Position numbers and translations under genes: made by a program
In this document: positions 34,297 through 43,634 of the stretch, one piece after another
Layout of the letters: each line of letters starts with the position of its first letter
Position numbering within the stretch: position 1 is the first letter of the stretch
Notes under the pieces: model-generated
Seen by the model: the letters and a program-made list of their open reading frames with translations, nothing else
Databases searched by the model: none
What the model was told of the DNA's origin: nothing
Source of the DNA: Paenibacillus paridis
Lineage (GTDB): Bacteria > Bacillota > Bacilli > Paenibacillales > Paenibacillaceae
NCBI RefSeq assembly: GCF_006345825.1
Contig: NZ_VCIX01000089.1
Coordinates: 76,587 to 140,586, forward strand
Reading direction: 5' to 3'
DNA length: 64,000 nt

Positions 34297-36225
34297 ATGG
34301 ATTGGAACGATCATGTGAAATGCTGGAACTACGCCTTCAGTAAAGTGCTGGATATTCGTCATCACAGGCTGAAGTTTGGCGACAACGTAAACGCGTACTT
34401 GCTGCCTGCCAGCGGATTTTTGTACACCGTTAAAGGGCAGGCGCAAGTGCTGCTGGACAAGAAGCCTTATGCGACGGACCAGTTCCGCTTGCTGCATGGC
34501 GGCAAGGGCATGTGCTTGGATATTTTAATAACGGAGGAAGACTTCGAATATTATCTCATATTTTACAAAGCAACGATTCCAATGCCTTGCAGCCAAGAAA
34601 TCTTAACTTTGTTTGAGAGCCAGAAGCCGTTTGCTCAATCCTACGGATTTGCGCCGCAAAACTCGGCTGTATTGTTCAAAAATCTTAGGGTTATGGAGGA
34701 AGAATGGCGAGTATCGAAATCTTTGGAGCGGCTGCATGTGAATGCATTATTCCAACGGTTTGTTTATGAAGCAATGCGACAGCTTCAGCTCTATGGCGAT
34801 TCCCCCGTGAAAATAGCGCTTGGCGAACAAGCCCAGCGGTACATTCATGATCATTACAGTGAGCCGATCACGCTGGAGCAACTGGCGCAAAGCTTAAATT
34901 ATAGCGCGAAAAATCTATCGAAGGTGTTTAAACAGGAAACGGGCTACAGTGTGATCGATTACGTCATTCAAGTAAGAATCAAGCATGCCAGGGAGCTGCT
35001 GTGGCAAACCGATGCAACGATTCAGGAGATTGCCGAAAGCGTGGGGTATCCCGACCGTTTATATTTCACACGGATTTTCAAGAAACATGCCGGCATATCT
35101 CCTGGGCATTACCGGCGACGCAAGCAAGGAGAGAGAAACGAAGCCGATCGTCTATATAGATGGAGCCGATCGTCCATTGTTCGAGGCAAACTGCGGAAGT
35201 ACAATGGTGATGGTTATGATAATCATTATCAATTAAGAGGGGAGAAAAACTTGACCATGTACAAAGGTTTGAAATTATCTATGGCAGCCACGCTTTTATT
35301 GTGTTTTGCCTTAATGATGAGCGCTTGCTCAACGGGAAATCTGGGCACGGGGACAAGCAAAGTGGCAGCACAAGCAACCGCTAGCGCAACCGAGGCTCCG
35401 GCACAGACCAGAATGGTTGCTACAATTAAAGGGGATATCGAAATTCCGGATCAACCGCAGCGGATCGTCGTTGATTTATATTTAGGCAGCTTCATTGCTT
35501 TGGAGGTCACGCCGGTCGGAACGCCAGAGCTTAATTTGAAAAATCCGTATTTTACGGAGGCGCTTGCCGGCGTGGAAAATATCGGGGAATATGAAAGTGT
35601 ATCGCTCGAAAAAGTCATTGATTTGCAGCCGGATTTGATAGTGACGGGGAATGAAGAGGCGTATGCAGAATTTAGTAAAATCGCGCCTACGATATTGGTC
35701 CCTTATGGGGAATTGAAAAATGCGCATGAAGAGCTTGCTTTTTTCGGGAAAGTGCTAGGCAAGGAAACGGAGGCAGAGGCTTGGCTGGCTGATTATGACA
35801 GACGCATTGCCTCAGCTAAACAGAAGGTAGAGAGTGTGATCCCAAGCGAGGCTACCGTTTCCGTCATGCAGGATTGGGGCAAGAACACGGGGGTGTTCGG
35901 CGATAACTTTGGCAGAGGCGGACAAGCCGTTTACCAGGCGCTTGGCCTGAAGCCGCCGGCTAAAGTGGCCGAGCAGCTAATGAAAGAACAGATCGTGGAA
36001 GTATCAGGTGAAGTATTGTCTGACTTTGCGGGGGATTACATCGTTTTGACTACCGACACGCTTACGCTCGCGGATTTGAAAGCAGACCCGATCTGGAAAT
36101 TGCTTGATGCAGTGAAAAATGACCGGGTTTATATTTGGACGCATGATCGCTCTTGGTATTTTGATCCCATTGCCACCCTTTCCCAAACAGAGGAATTGGC
36201 GGCATGGCTAACAGGAGAGAAATAG
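34297..36225 (+). CDS. AraC regulator in frame with siderophore-binding lipoprotein
   Basis: From the ATG at 34297 (GGAGCGGAAG upstream) a single frame of 642 aa runs without a stop. Residues 1-180 form a cupin-like ligand-binding half, and 182-278 the AraC double helix-turn-helix (IKHARELLWQTDATIQEIAESVGY, FKKHAGISPGHYRRR). After a basic linker of about 40 residues comes a complete iron-siderophore-binding domain. Bacillus Btr has AraC plus binding-protein domains in one cytoplasmic protein. Here the second half keeps a full lipoprotein signal, its own ribosome-binding site and an upstream Fur box. So either the regulator reads through into it or two proteins are made. It is flanked by a Fur promoter and a terminator at 36237. 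Confidence 0.7.
   Translation: MDWNDHVKCWNYAFSKVLDIRHHRLKFGDNVNAYLLPASGFLYTVKGQAQVLLDKKPYATDQFRLLHGGKGMCLDILITEEDFEYYLIFYKATIPMPCSQEILTLFESQKPFAQSYGFAPQNSAVLFKNLRVMEEEWRVSKSLERLHVNALFQRFVYEAMRQLQLYGDSPVKIALGEQAQRYIHDHYSEPITLEQLAQSLNYSAKNLSKVFKQETGYSVIDYVIQVRIKHARELLWQTDATIQEIAESVGYPDRLYFTRIFKKHAGISPGHYRRRKQGERNEADRLYRWSRSSIVRGKLRKYNGDGYDNHYQLRGEKNLTMYKGLKLSMAATLLLCFALMMSACSTGNLGTGTSKVAAQATASATEAPAQTRMVATIKGDIEIPDQPQRIVVDLYLGSFIALEVTPVGTPELNLKNPYFTEALAGVENIGEYESVSLEKVIDLQPDLIVTGNEEAYAEFSKIAPTILVPYGELKNAHEELAFFGKVLGKETEAEAWLADYDRRIASAKQKVESVIPSEATVSVMQDWGKNTGVFGDNFGRGGQAVYQALGLKPPAKVAEQLMKEQIVEVSGEVLSDFAGDYIVLTTDTLTLADLKADPIWKLLDAVKNDRVYIWTHDRSWYFDPIATLSQTEELAAWLTGEK
35217..35231 (+). promoter_or_regulatory. 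Perfect Fur box inside the reading frame
   Basis: TGATAATCATTATCA matches the 7-1-7 Fur motif exactly and lies 20 bp before the internal lipoprotein start. It argues for a separate iron-regulated transcript of the lipoprotein half. Confidence 0.85.
35251..36225 (+). CDS. Iron-siderophore-binding lipoprotein (internal start)
   Basis: A 324-aa product if translated from the TTG at 35251, 6 bases after AGGGGAG (an ATG follows at 35257). The N-terminus is a typical lipoprotein signal with lipobox MSAC, Cys26. The mature part has the FeuA/FhuD-type periplasmic-binding-protein-2 pattern (PQRIVVDLYLGSFIALEVTPVG, VSLEKVIDLQPDLIVTGNE, and GVFGDNFGRGGQAVY). It would deliver ferric siderophore to an importer not encoded here. 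It lies in the same frame as the upstream AraC gene with no stop between them, which is unusual. Confidence 0.75.
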   Translation: MTMYKGLKLSMAATLLLCFALMMSACSTGNLGTGTSKVAAQATASATEAPAQTRMVATIKGDIEIPDQPQRIVVDLYLGSFIALEVTPVGTPELNLKNPYFTEALAGVENIGEYESVSLEKVIDLQPDLIVTGNEEAYAEFSKIAPTILVPYGELKNAHEELAFFGKVLGKETEAEAWLADYDRRIASAKQKVESVIPSEATVSVMQDWGKNTGVFGDNFGRGGQAVYQALGLKPPAKVAEQLMKEQIVEVSGEVLSDFAGDYIVLTTDTLTLADLKADPIWKLLDAVKNDRVYIWTHDRSWYFDPIATLSQTEELAAWLTGEK

Positions 36226-36236
36226 AAGCCGTTTGC

Positions 36237-36268
36237 AGCCTCTGTCTTAGGACGGGGGCTTTTTTTTT
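36237..36268 (+). terminator. Terminator after siderophore lipoprotein
   Basis: AGCCTCTGTC-TTAG-GACGGGGGCT hairpin followed by a run of T. Confidence 0.85.
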
Positions 36269-36369
36269 AGGTTTAAGCATGCGAGCGAGGAGGGGGAGAA
36301 AAGGCAGAAGCTTTTAATATCAGGTATTCGTAATATATCACCTACTTTATTTAGAAATGCACATCGTTA

Positions 36370-36383
36370 TGTAAGCGATTCCA
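36370..36383 (+). promoter_or_regulatory. cre-like operator upstream of GH87 gene
   Basis: TGTAAGCGATTCCA differs at one base from the site at 4092-4105 upstream of the other large secreted enzyme. Both deviate from the cre consensus at the same position. Confidence 0.45.
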
Positions 36384-36468
36384 AATTATGATAAAAGGGA
36401 ATGATTGATCTACATATGCAGGCGCATGAATCAAGCTAGTGCTTGCAAACCTTTGGGAGGTCTGTGCT

Positions 36469-39400
36469 ATGAAACGTGCAAGGTCCATATTCGCTTTTAT
36501 GCTGGCGCTGCTGCTTATGCTTACGGCTGTGCCGGTCTATGCCAACGAGGCAGCGCCGGAAACGGCAGGCGATCCGCCACCGGAGACAGCTGCCCTATCG
36601 GTTACGGACTCTACCTATGTTCGCATTCAGAACAAGTGGCAAAGCAATTATTTGTATGAGGATGAGAGCGGAATCGTCCGTTATGGCTTTCCGAGCTATG
36701 AGGATGAGTCCTCGCAGTGGCTGATCGAAGATTATAATGGCAACAAGCGCTTGCAAAATCGTGCCACTGGCCATTACATGACGATTGCGGAGGTTGGGCA
36801 GCGGAGAGATGCGTTAACGAGCCGCGAGATTGCCGAGAGTACGCTTGCGGATCAATGGACGATTCATGATTCGAATCGTGCAGGTTATGTGGTAATCAAG
36901 AGCGCAACCGTCCCAGCGAATGCGAATCTAGTCATTCATCAAGAGGATCAGCTCGGATTCGCTGAAGCGAGCAACGATATCAACATCACCTTCGAGAGCC
37001 CGCAATGGGCGCTTGAGCCTGTGGAGTCTGCCGCGCCGATTCGTCTGGCGAATAAATTCCGAGCGGGACAATATTTGTATGAAGGCGTGGATGGCTCGGT
37101 TGATTACGGCGATGTACCGGCTGTAGACCGGACTTCCCATTGGGTGCTGGTGCCTGGGGCAACCACGGAATCGTACCGGATCAAAAACCGCGCCACCGGC
37201 CACTACATTACGCAGGGCATTTTGTGGGAACCGATTAAGGCTGTCGCTTTGGACGCTACAGTTAAGAGCGAATGGATGATGGCGCCTGCGGCCGGAGGGG
37301 GATTTGTCACCTTCCAGAACGTGGAGGCCTATCAAGCAGACCCTTCGCAACCTTTTGTGCTGAATACGCAATTTGATGATATTCATGTTCGCTCCAACAA
37401 TTGGTCCGTTCTGGATAGGGACAATGCACACTGGCGAGTGGAGCTGGCACCGGATGCACAGCCCTACCGAATGGTGAACTTCACGAATGAGGCCGTAGGC
37501 ACCGCTTATTTGCATGAGGAGGCGGGCGTGGTTCGTTATGGAGCGCTTACGGCTTCTGCAGGAGAAAAAGCATTTTACCAGTGGGTTCAGGAGGACTTGA
37601 ACGGCAAGAAGCGGCTTCGGAATTTGGCAACTGCCCACTACGTAACCCGAACGGAAACCAATGACCCCGCTGCCCCGCTTCAGGCGCTTCCGCTTGCCGC
37701 AAGCACGGCTGAAGACCAATGGTTGATTAGCAACTCTACGCTTTATGACGATTACAAAGTCGTGCGAAGCGAGGCGGGTCTGGAGCAGTATCTTCATATT
37801 CAGGGCAATCTTGGCGCAGCGCAGGCGGGTGCGATTGACCCGAACGAGGATGCGGCGCAGTGGCTGTTCGAAGACCCTGCCTTCAGCGGAGACGGTTCGC
37901 CGCAGTATGTCCGCATTCAAAATGAATGGCAGGCGTTTGTGCTATACGAGGATGCTGCTGGACAGCTGAAATATGGCAATGTCTCGGAGGATGACCACAA
38001 GGGACAATGGCTGATTGAGCGTTTTAACGGACGCAAACGAATTCAGAACCGAGCGACCGGCCATTATATCAATCTTGAGAAGATGTCCGGAGGACGCATC
38101 GATGTGACCGCAGTCGAGGACGCATGGACGAGCGCGGTATGGATAATCGAGGATGTTGGCGGCTCGAAGCTGATTCATAGCGTACAGGATGCGAATAACG
38201 TATCCGGCCAGCAAAAATATATCAGTCTTCAAAACCTGACGAAATACGCGGAGTACGGCGTCATTAATCCGAGCTGGGGAAGCCCGCGCTGGCGCTTCGT
38301 TCCGGTAGCGGACGCGGCGCTGACGAACGTACGCCTGAAAAACAAACAAAACGGGGGCTATCTTTTTGAGGTAACGGAGGCAGGCGACGGGCTTGGAGTG
38401 GTAAAGTACGGCGAGCTGCCGGAGACCGACCTTAGCTCGGTTTGGTACTTGGAGAAAACAGGCGACGGGCCAACCTCGGTCCGCTTAAAAAATCTGGAAA
38501 CGGGACACTACGTATCGATGGAGCATATCGGCGGCGATGTTGAGCTTGATGCTCCTACGCAGCCCATCCAAGCGCAAGGCGATATTTGCACCTGCTGGGG
38601 CAGCGCGAAATGGCTTATGGAGCAAGGTGCCGCAGAAGGCTTGATTGTGCTAAAGAGCGGCTGGGCGAGCCATTACCTTTATGCAGACGGCGATGGATTC
38701 TCGCGAGTGAGCAAGCTTGTGGCAGAGGAAGATCGCGCGCAATTCGCCGTGGAGCCAGTGGCGCTTCCTTCAGAGCCGCTCCCGGTTGCGCCGATTCGTA
38801 TTCAGAACAAGGCGAACGGCCAATTCCTGTATGAGAATAACGGAGGCATTGTACTATACGGCGCTCTAGCCGAGACGAATGGCTATAGCCACTGGTTTGT
38901 TGAGCAGGACGGGGGAGCGGTTCGGCTGAAAAACCGTGTCACCGGCCATTACATGACGATGAATGGAGACTATGCGTTTATCGAAAGCAAGGAGGCGGCT
39001 AGCACTGATGTCGCATCGCAGTGGGCGATTGAAAGTTCGCCGAGCGGCGCGGAATATTATATTCGCAGCCTGAATGGCAAATACGATGATGAGCTGATCC
39101 ATGTGCAAAATAATGCCGGCTACGCGGAGCGCGGGCTGTATCCAGCCTCGTTCGGCTCGGTGCAATGGACGATGAAGGAAGCGCCGGAGCTGTTTGAGAC
39201 GCCGAATATGGGCGAGGAGAAGAATAATGATACGGCTACGCCTATCTTCGACGATACCGGTTACGTGCGCATTAAAGCGAAAGCAGGCTCCGGTTACTTA
39301 TATGAGAACGCAGGTGTGGTGCTGACAGGCACGCCAAGCGCGGGGAGCGATGCCTTCCAGTGGCTGCTGCAGGATTTCAACGGGCGCAGGTTGGTGAAGA

Positions 39401-42400
39401 ACAAAGCTACAGGTCATCTGTTGACCTTGGATGGTGCGGGCCTTAAAGCGGTATCCGGCGAGCTTAGAGGCAATGACGCCGCTCAGTGGACCATGGAAGA
39501 CCGAGTCGGTTACAAGCGCTTTGCCAATGCGGCGCAATCGGATGGCTTGCTGCTGCAGGCGGAAGGTAAGGCTGCTTATGGTACGCCGAATGCGGCTGAT
39601 GAGGCGCTATGGCAGCTTGAGCCGGTAGCCGCCAATCAACATTATGAAGCAGAGCTGGCTTTTGCCTCGGGAGATGTTAAACTAGCGGATTCTGAGAAAG
39701 GCTATTCCGGTACCGGATATGCCGGAGGTTTCACGGAAACCGGAGATAAGCTCAGCTTTACGGTCCACGCCCAAGCAGCTGGCAGCTACGGGACAGAGCT
39801 GCGTTACTTGAACATGTCGGGCGACTCGAAGGAACTGAGCCTTTACGTCAACGGCGAACGAATTAGGCAGGTGGCTTTCAAGGCGGCGGGAAGCACGCAA
39901 AGCTGGTCCAAGACGAGTCTTGCCGTGCAGCTCCGCAAAGGAATCAATATCATCACGTTCCAAAAGGACACTGCGGATTCAGGACAATTGTGGCTCGACA
40001 GCTTACTGATTGAAAATAGCGTCGGCATCGCTTATCGCGGAGCAACGCTTCCCTACCTTACTTATGAAGCGGAGCATGGCGAGACGAATGGCGAGCTGCT
40101 TGGCCCGTCGCGCAGCTACCGCGAGATCGCAGCCGAAGCTTCAGGCAGGCAAGCGGTGAAGCTGGCAGACGAAGGCGAATATGTGGAATTTACGCTAGCG
40201 AAAGCTGCCAATTCGCTTGTGCTGCGCTATGTCATTCCGGATAGCGCGGATGGCGCGGGATTAAACGAAACGCTGAGTCTTTACGTGAACGGCGAGTTTA
40301 AACAAAATCTGGCGCTTAGCTCGAAGCATGGCTGGGAATACGGAAGCTACCCTTGGTCGAATGATCCGAAGCAGGGCAATGCGCACCGCTTCTTCGATGA
40401 AATTCATGCGCGAATTGGCGACATTCCGGCAGGGGCAACCCTTCGTTTGCAGAAAAATGCGGACAATGCCGCAGATTATTACATTATCGATCTTGTTGAT
40501 CTGGAACAGGTGGATGGTCCGTTAACGAAGCCGGAAGGCTTTGTGTCTGTCACCGACTTTGGGGCCGTGTCAGGCGATGGAAACGATGACACAATCGCAT
40601 TCTACGGCGCAATGAGCGCTGCGAAGGAGCAGGGGAAAGGCGTCTGGTTCCCAGAGGGAGAGTTCGAGCTTAAAGCGAATGTCATTGACTTGGATCAAAT
40701 CACGATTCGCGGAGCGGGCATGTGGTACACAACGCTGATCGGGGCAAGGTTTATCGGCAAAGGGGCCAACATAGGCGTTTATGATCTCCTCATTGACGGA
40801 GATTTGAATGTTCGCGACGACGAAGCGCTGACCCACGCATTCTATGGCGGTTTTGGCGTAGGCTCGGTCATCCAGAACGTTTGGGTAGAGCATTCCAAGA
40901 CGGGACTTTGGCTGTCGAAGGTAAGAGGCAGCGATGAAATGACGGATGGGCTGCATATGGTTGGCTTACGCCTGCGCAATTTGATGGCGGACGGCATTAA
41001 CTTTTCTGTCGGCACGAGCAACAGCATCATGGAACAATCCGATATCCGTTACCCGGGCGACGACGGCATCGCTATGTGGTCAGCGGAAGGACGCGCAAGC
41101 GTCAACAACACGGCGCGTTTTAATACAGTAGCGCTGCCATGGCTGGCGGATAATTTCGTTATATTTGGCGGACAGGACAATAAGCTTCAGGATAATATCG
41201 GTTCGGATACGATTACGAATGGAGCAGGGATTGCGATATCCACGCGGTTCAATCCGGTAGCATTCAGCGGCACGACGATTGTGGAGCGCAATACGCTGCT
41301 CCGTACAGGCAGCGCGGATGCGGCCTACAACATCAATTTGGGAGCGATCTGGATATTTGCGGGCGAGAAGGATTTGAACGGGCATGTCATCGTGCGGGAT
41401 AACGTAGCGCTGGACAGTACCTATGCCGGCCTGATCGTGCATGGCGCCGGCTTCAATATCAGCAATGTGACGCTTCAGAATATCGTGCTTGATGGAATGG
41501 GAACTAACGGTATTGATGTCACCAGCGATGTAGCGGGCACCCTTGAAGTGGATAACGTGATTGTGCGCGGCGAGAGAATAACGATGCTAGCCGGTGCAAA
41601 TGGGCAGCTCGCGTTCACCGAGCAGAATGAAGGGTTTGCAAACCGGCCGAAGCCGTTCCTAATCCGACTTGAAAACGGGGACAGAGGCCCATTCGCCTTG
41701 ACAGTGGGAGATACGCGGGCATTAAAGGTCATCGACAAGAGTGGCGCAGACGTTACTGCGGATGCGGCTGTATCGGTGAGCAGCGGGGAAGATATCACAA
41801 CCGTAAATGGAGAAAAGCTGCTTACGGCTGTTAAAGCAGGAGCGGCGAGACTAACGGTCACTTTTGGGCAGGAAAGCAGAGTGCTGACGGTTAACGTGAA
41901 AGAGGCTGCCGTCCCGGTTGTTGAACCTGAAGAGGAAACTGAAGGAGGCTCTGGGGGAGGCAATGGTTCCGTTCCGTCTGGCGGCTCTTCTGCCGACACG
42001 GCGAGGAATGATGCCAAGCTCAAAGAGCAAGCCGCAGGCAATCAGACGAGAATCGTGTTTGGGAAGGAAGCACTCGCTGCAGGCGGTGGGCTGTCCTTCT
42101 CCGCTCAGGCGCTGCTGGATGCAGCCAAGAGCAGCCCAAATGCCATACTGATCATCGAACAGGGAGATGCCGTTTATGAATTTCCAATAGCGCTTGTGAG
42201 CAGCGCTTTGGAACAAACGAAACAGACCGTAGACACCAAGCTGATCTGGACCTTTACGATTCGGCCAATCAGCGGGCAGTCGCTGGCCGAGCTCGAACAG
42301 AAGGCCGCAGCAGCAGGCATCGAGCTTTCAGGCGTGCCGGTTGAATTTGGGATAACGGTTTCTGACGGCACAAAGACGGTACCCGTCGTCAGCTTCGGCA

Positions 42401-43167
42401 GCAAATATGTGAAGCGGACGATGACGGCAGGCGGTGAGTTGAAGGCGAAAACGGCAGTGGCGCTCGTATATAATTCGGCCACGGGAGAATTCCGTTACGT
42501 TCCTGCCTTATTCAACAACGCTGCTGGAAAAACTGTCGCCACCATCATGAGCACAAGTAACAGCATTTACGCGCTAGCGGTCAATGAAAAAACCTTTGCG
42601 GACATCAGCAGCCACTGGGCGAAAGATTCCATTGAGCTGCTGGCTTCCAAACAAATCGTCAGCGGTGTCTCGGAAGCAAGCTTCGCGCCGGGACGTACCG
42701 TAACGCGCGCGGAATTCGCGGCCATGCTTGTGCGCGCGCTCGGATTAGGCCATGGCGAGGCTGTGGCGCTGTCTGCCTTCAAAGATGTTGCGGAAACTGC
42801 ATGGTATGCGGACAGCGTTGCTGCTGCTGCGGAACATGGGCTTGTTCAAGGCTTTGAGGATGGGACCTTCCGTCCGAACGCGACGATTACGAGAGAGCAA
42901 ATGGCGGTCATGGCTGCAAATGCGCTGCAATTCGCAGAGAATGCTGGCGCTGCCGGCGATCAGGCGGCCGGAGCATCAGTCAGCTTCAAAGACGAGCAGG
43001 CTATCCATGGCTGGGCACTTGACGATGTGACACAAGTGGCAGCGGCGGGCATCATGGAAGGCAAAGGCAATGGAGGATTTGTGCCGCTGGCGCTTGCCAG
43101 CCGAGCGGAAGCGGCAACGTTGATCACCCGCTTGCTGCAGCACGTTCAATTGCTTAATAAGCAGTAA
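36469..43167 (+). CDS. GH87 alpha-1,3-glucanase with seven beta-trefoil-like modules, CBMs and SLH
   Basis: A 2232-aa exported enzyme; the ATG at 36469 follows GGGAGGT (the frame runs to 36439). Order: signal peptide (about 1-25), seven ricin/beta-trefoil-like modules (about 45-1055; recurring 'RIQNK...YLYE...VxYG', 'RLKNRATGHYMT' and 'QW...E'), two CBM6/35-like modules (about 1057-1180 and 1195-1345), a beta-helix catalytic domain (about 1355-1730), a BIG2-like domain, a Gly/Ser linker, and three SLH domains (about 2043-2225) for cell-wall anchoring. Asp1508, Asp1531 and Asp1532 (MADGIN, GDDGIA) have the same spacing as the three catalytic Asp I recall for GH87 Agl-FH1 (1045, 1068, 1069). 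Likely substrate: fungal alpha-1,3-glucan or mutan. I see no nearby transporter dedicated to it, though the YesM/YesN importer lies about 3 kb upstream. Confidence 0.8.
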   Translation: MKRARSIFAFMLALLLMLTAVPVYANEAAPETAGDPPPETAALSVTDSTYVRIQNKWQSNYLYEDESGIVRYGFPSYEDESSQWLIEDYNGNKRLQNRATGHYMTIAEVGQRRDALTSREIAESTLADQWTIHDSNRAGYVVIKSATVPANANLVIHQEDQLGFAEASNDINITFESPQWALEPVESAAPIRLANKFRAGQYLYEGVDGSVDYGDVPAVDRTSHWVLVPGATTESYRIKNRATGHYITQGILWEPIKAVALDATVKSEWMMAPAAGGGFVTFQNVEAYQADPSQPFVLNTQFDDIHVRSNNWSVLDRDNAHWRVELAPDAQPYRMVNFTNEAVGTAYLHEEAGVVRYGALTASAGEKAFYQWVQEDLNGKKRLRNLATAHYVTRTETNDPAAPLQALPLAASTAEDQWLISNSTLYDDYKVVRSEAGLEQYLHIQGNLGAAQAGAIDPNEDAAQWLFEDPAFSGDGSPQYVRIQNEWQAFVLYEDAAGQLKYGNVSEDDHKGQWLIERFNGRKRIQNRATGHYINLEKMSGGRIDVTAVEDAWTSAVWIIEDVGGSKLIHSVQDANNVSGQQKYISLQNLTKYAEYGVINPSWGSPRWRFVPVADAALTNVRLKNKQNGGYLFEVTEAGDGLGVVKYGELPETDLSSVWYLEKTGDGPTSVRLKNLETGHYVSMEHIGGDVELDAPTQPIQAQGDICTCWGSAKWLMEQGAAEGLIVLKSGWASHYLYADGDGFSRVSKLVAEEDRAQFAVEPVALPSEPLPVAPIRIQNKANGQFLYENNGGIVLYGALAETNGYSHWFVEQDGGAVRLKNRVTGHYMTMNGDYAFIESKEAASTDVASQWAIESSPSGAEYYIRSLNGKYDDELIHVQNNAGYAERGLYPASFGSVQWTMKEAPELFETPNMGEEKNNDTATPIFDDTGYVRIKAKAGSGYLYENAGVVLTGTPSAGSDAFQWLLQDFNGRRLVKNKATGHLLTLDGAGLKAVSGELRGNDAAQWTMEDRVGYKRFANAAQSDGLLLQAEGKAAYGTPNAADEALWQLEPVAANQHYEAELAFASGDVKLADSEKGYSGTGYAGGFTETGDKLSFTVHAQAAGSYGTELRYLNMSGDSKELSLYVNGERIRQVAFKAAGSTQSWSKTSLAVQLRKGINIITFQKDTADSGQLWLDSLLIENSVGIAYRGATLPYLTYEAEHGETNGELLGPSRSYREIAAEASGRQAVKLADEGEYVEFTLAKAANSLVLRYVIPDSADGAGLNETLSLYVNGEFKQNLALSSKHGWEYGSYPWSNDPKQGNAHRFFDEIHARIGDIPAGATLRLQKNADNAADYYIIDLVDLEQVDGPLTKPEGFVSVTDFGAVSGDGNDDTIAFYGAMSAAKEQGKGVWFPEGEFELKANVIDLDQITIRGAGMWYTTLIGARFIGKGANIGVYDLLIDGDLNVRDDEALTHAFYGGFGVGSVIQNVWVEHSKTGLWLSKVRGSDEMTDGLHMVGLRLRNLMADGINFSVGTSNSIMEQSDIRYPGDDGIAMWSAEGRASVNNTARFNTVALPWLADNFVIFGGQDNKLQDNIGSDTITNGAGIAISTRFNPVAFSGTTIVERNTLLRTGSADAAYNINLGAIWIFAGEKDLNGHVIVRDNVALDSTYAGLIVHGAGFNISNVTLQNIVLDGMGTNGIDVTSDVAGTLEVDNVIVRGERITMLAGANGQLAFTEQNEGFANRPKPFLIRLENGDRGPFALTVGDTRALKVIDKSGADVTADAAVSVSSGEDITTVNGEKLLTAVKAGAARLTVTFGQESRVLTVNVKEAAVPVVEPEEETEGGSGGGNGSVPSGGSSADTARNDAKLKEQAAGNQTRIVFGKEALAAGGGLSFSAQALLDAAKSSPNAILIIEQGDAVYEFPIALVSSALEQTKQTVDTKLIWTFTIRPISGQSLAELEQKAAAAGIELSGVPVEFGITVSDGTKTVPVVSFGSKYVKRTMTAGGELKAKTAVALVYNSATGEFRYVPALFNNAAGKTVATIMSTSNSIYALAVNEKTFADISSHWAKDSIELLASKQIVSGVSEASFAPGRTVTRAEFAAMLVRALGLGHGEAVALSAFKDVAETAWYADSVAAAAEHGLVQGFEDGTFRPNATITREQMAVMAANALQFAENAGAAGDQAAGASVSFKDEQAIHGWALDDVTQVAAAGIMEGKGNGGFVPLALASRAEAATLITRLLQHVQLLNKQ

Positions 43168-43203
43168 ATCAAGTAGTGTAGACATGGAACATAAGGCTAA
43201 AAG

Positions 43204-43253
43204 CAAAAAACGGTGTCATCCGCGCGCGAAAGCGAGCAGATGGCACCGTTTTT
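43204..43253 (+). terminator. Terminator after GH87 gene
   Basis: AAAAACGGTGTCATC pairs with GATGGCACCGTTTTTT (one G-U-type mismatch) around a GC-rich loop. Confidence 0.85.
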
Positions 43254-43277
43254 TGGTGTATGAAACAGCTGCGCGGA

Positions 43278-43493
43278 TCAGCGCTTTCTCAGCAAGAAAA
43301 ACTCGCATGCCTTCCGGTTATGATAAGCAATATCGCTAACTCCGGATTGGGTCACAATGACGCTATCGTCAAACCGCACGACCAGCGAGCTGGAGTCGAT
43401 CAGCTGATTGTCTTGAAAAACACGGATGCGCTGCTGCTGCTCCATGACTTCTTCGAAATCGGAGTCGGTATTCAGCCGACGATTAATGGACAT
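43278..43493 (-). CDS. Small conserved-looking protein
   Basis: A 71-aa soluble protein from the ATG at 43493 (MSINRRLNTDSDFEEV), which has AAAGGAG upstream on the minus strand; the frame is open to 43514. The pattern (RIRVFQDNQLIDSSSLVVRFDDSVIVTQSG...AYHNRKACEFFLLRKR) suggests a small beta-rich fold. I do not recognise the family. It is convergent with the GH87 gene and divergent from the two-component system. Confidence 0.55.
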   Translation of the reverse strand: MSINRRLNTDSDFEEVMEQQQRIRVFQDNQLIDSSSLVVRFDDSVIVTQSGVSDIAYHNRKACEFFLLRKR

Positions 43494-43634
43494 ATGCCAA
43501 TACTCCTTTAGCACGAATAATGATTTCCTATAGTCTATCCCATGAGGGATCGCGTTGCAAAGTCTCTTTGTTCTCCCGATCGTTCCTATGTTACATTGTA
43601 GGGAAGAGACGAAACGCCGGAAGGAGAACCTAAC

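Noticed and set aside
36928..37920. 330-aa minus-strand ORF opposite the trefoil modules of the GH87 gene
   Set aside because: Its length is a by-product of GC-rich codon bias in the sense frame; the repeated modules clearly fix the plus strand as coding.
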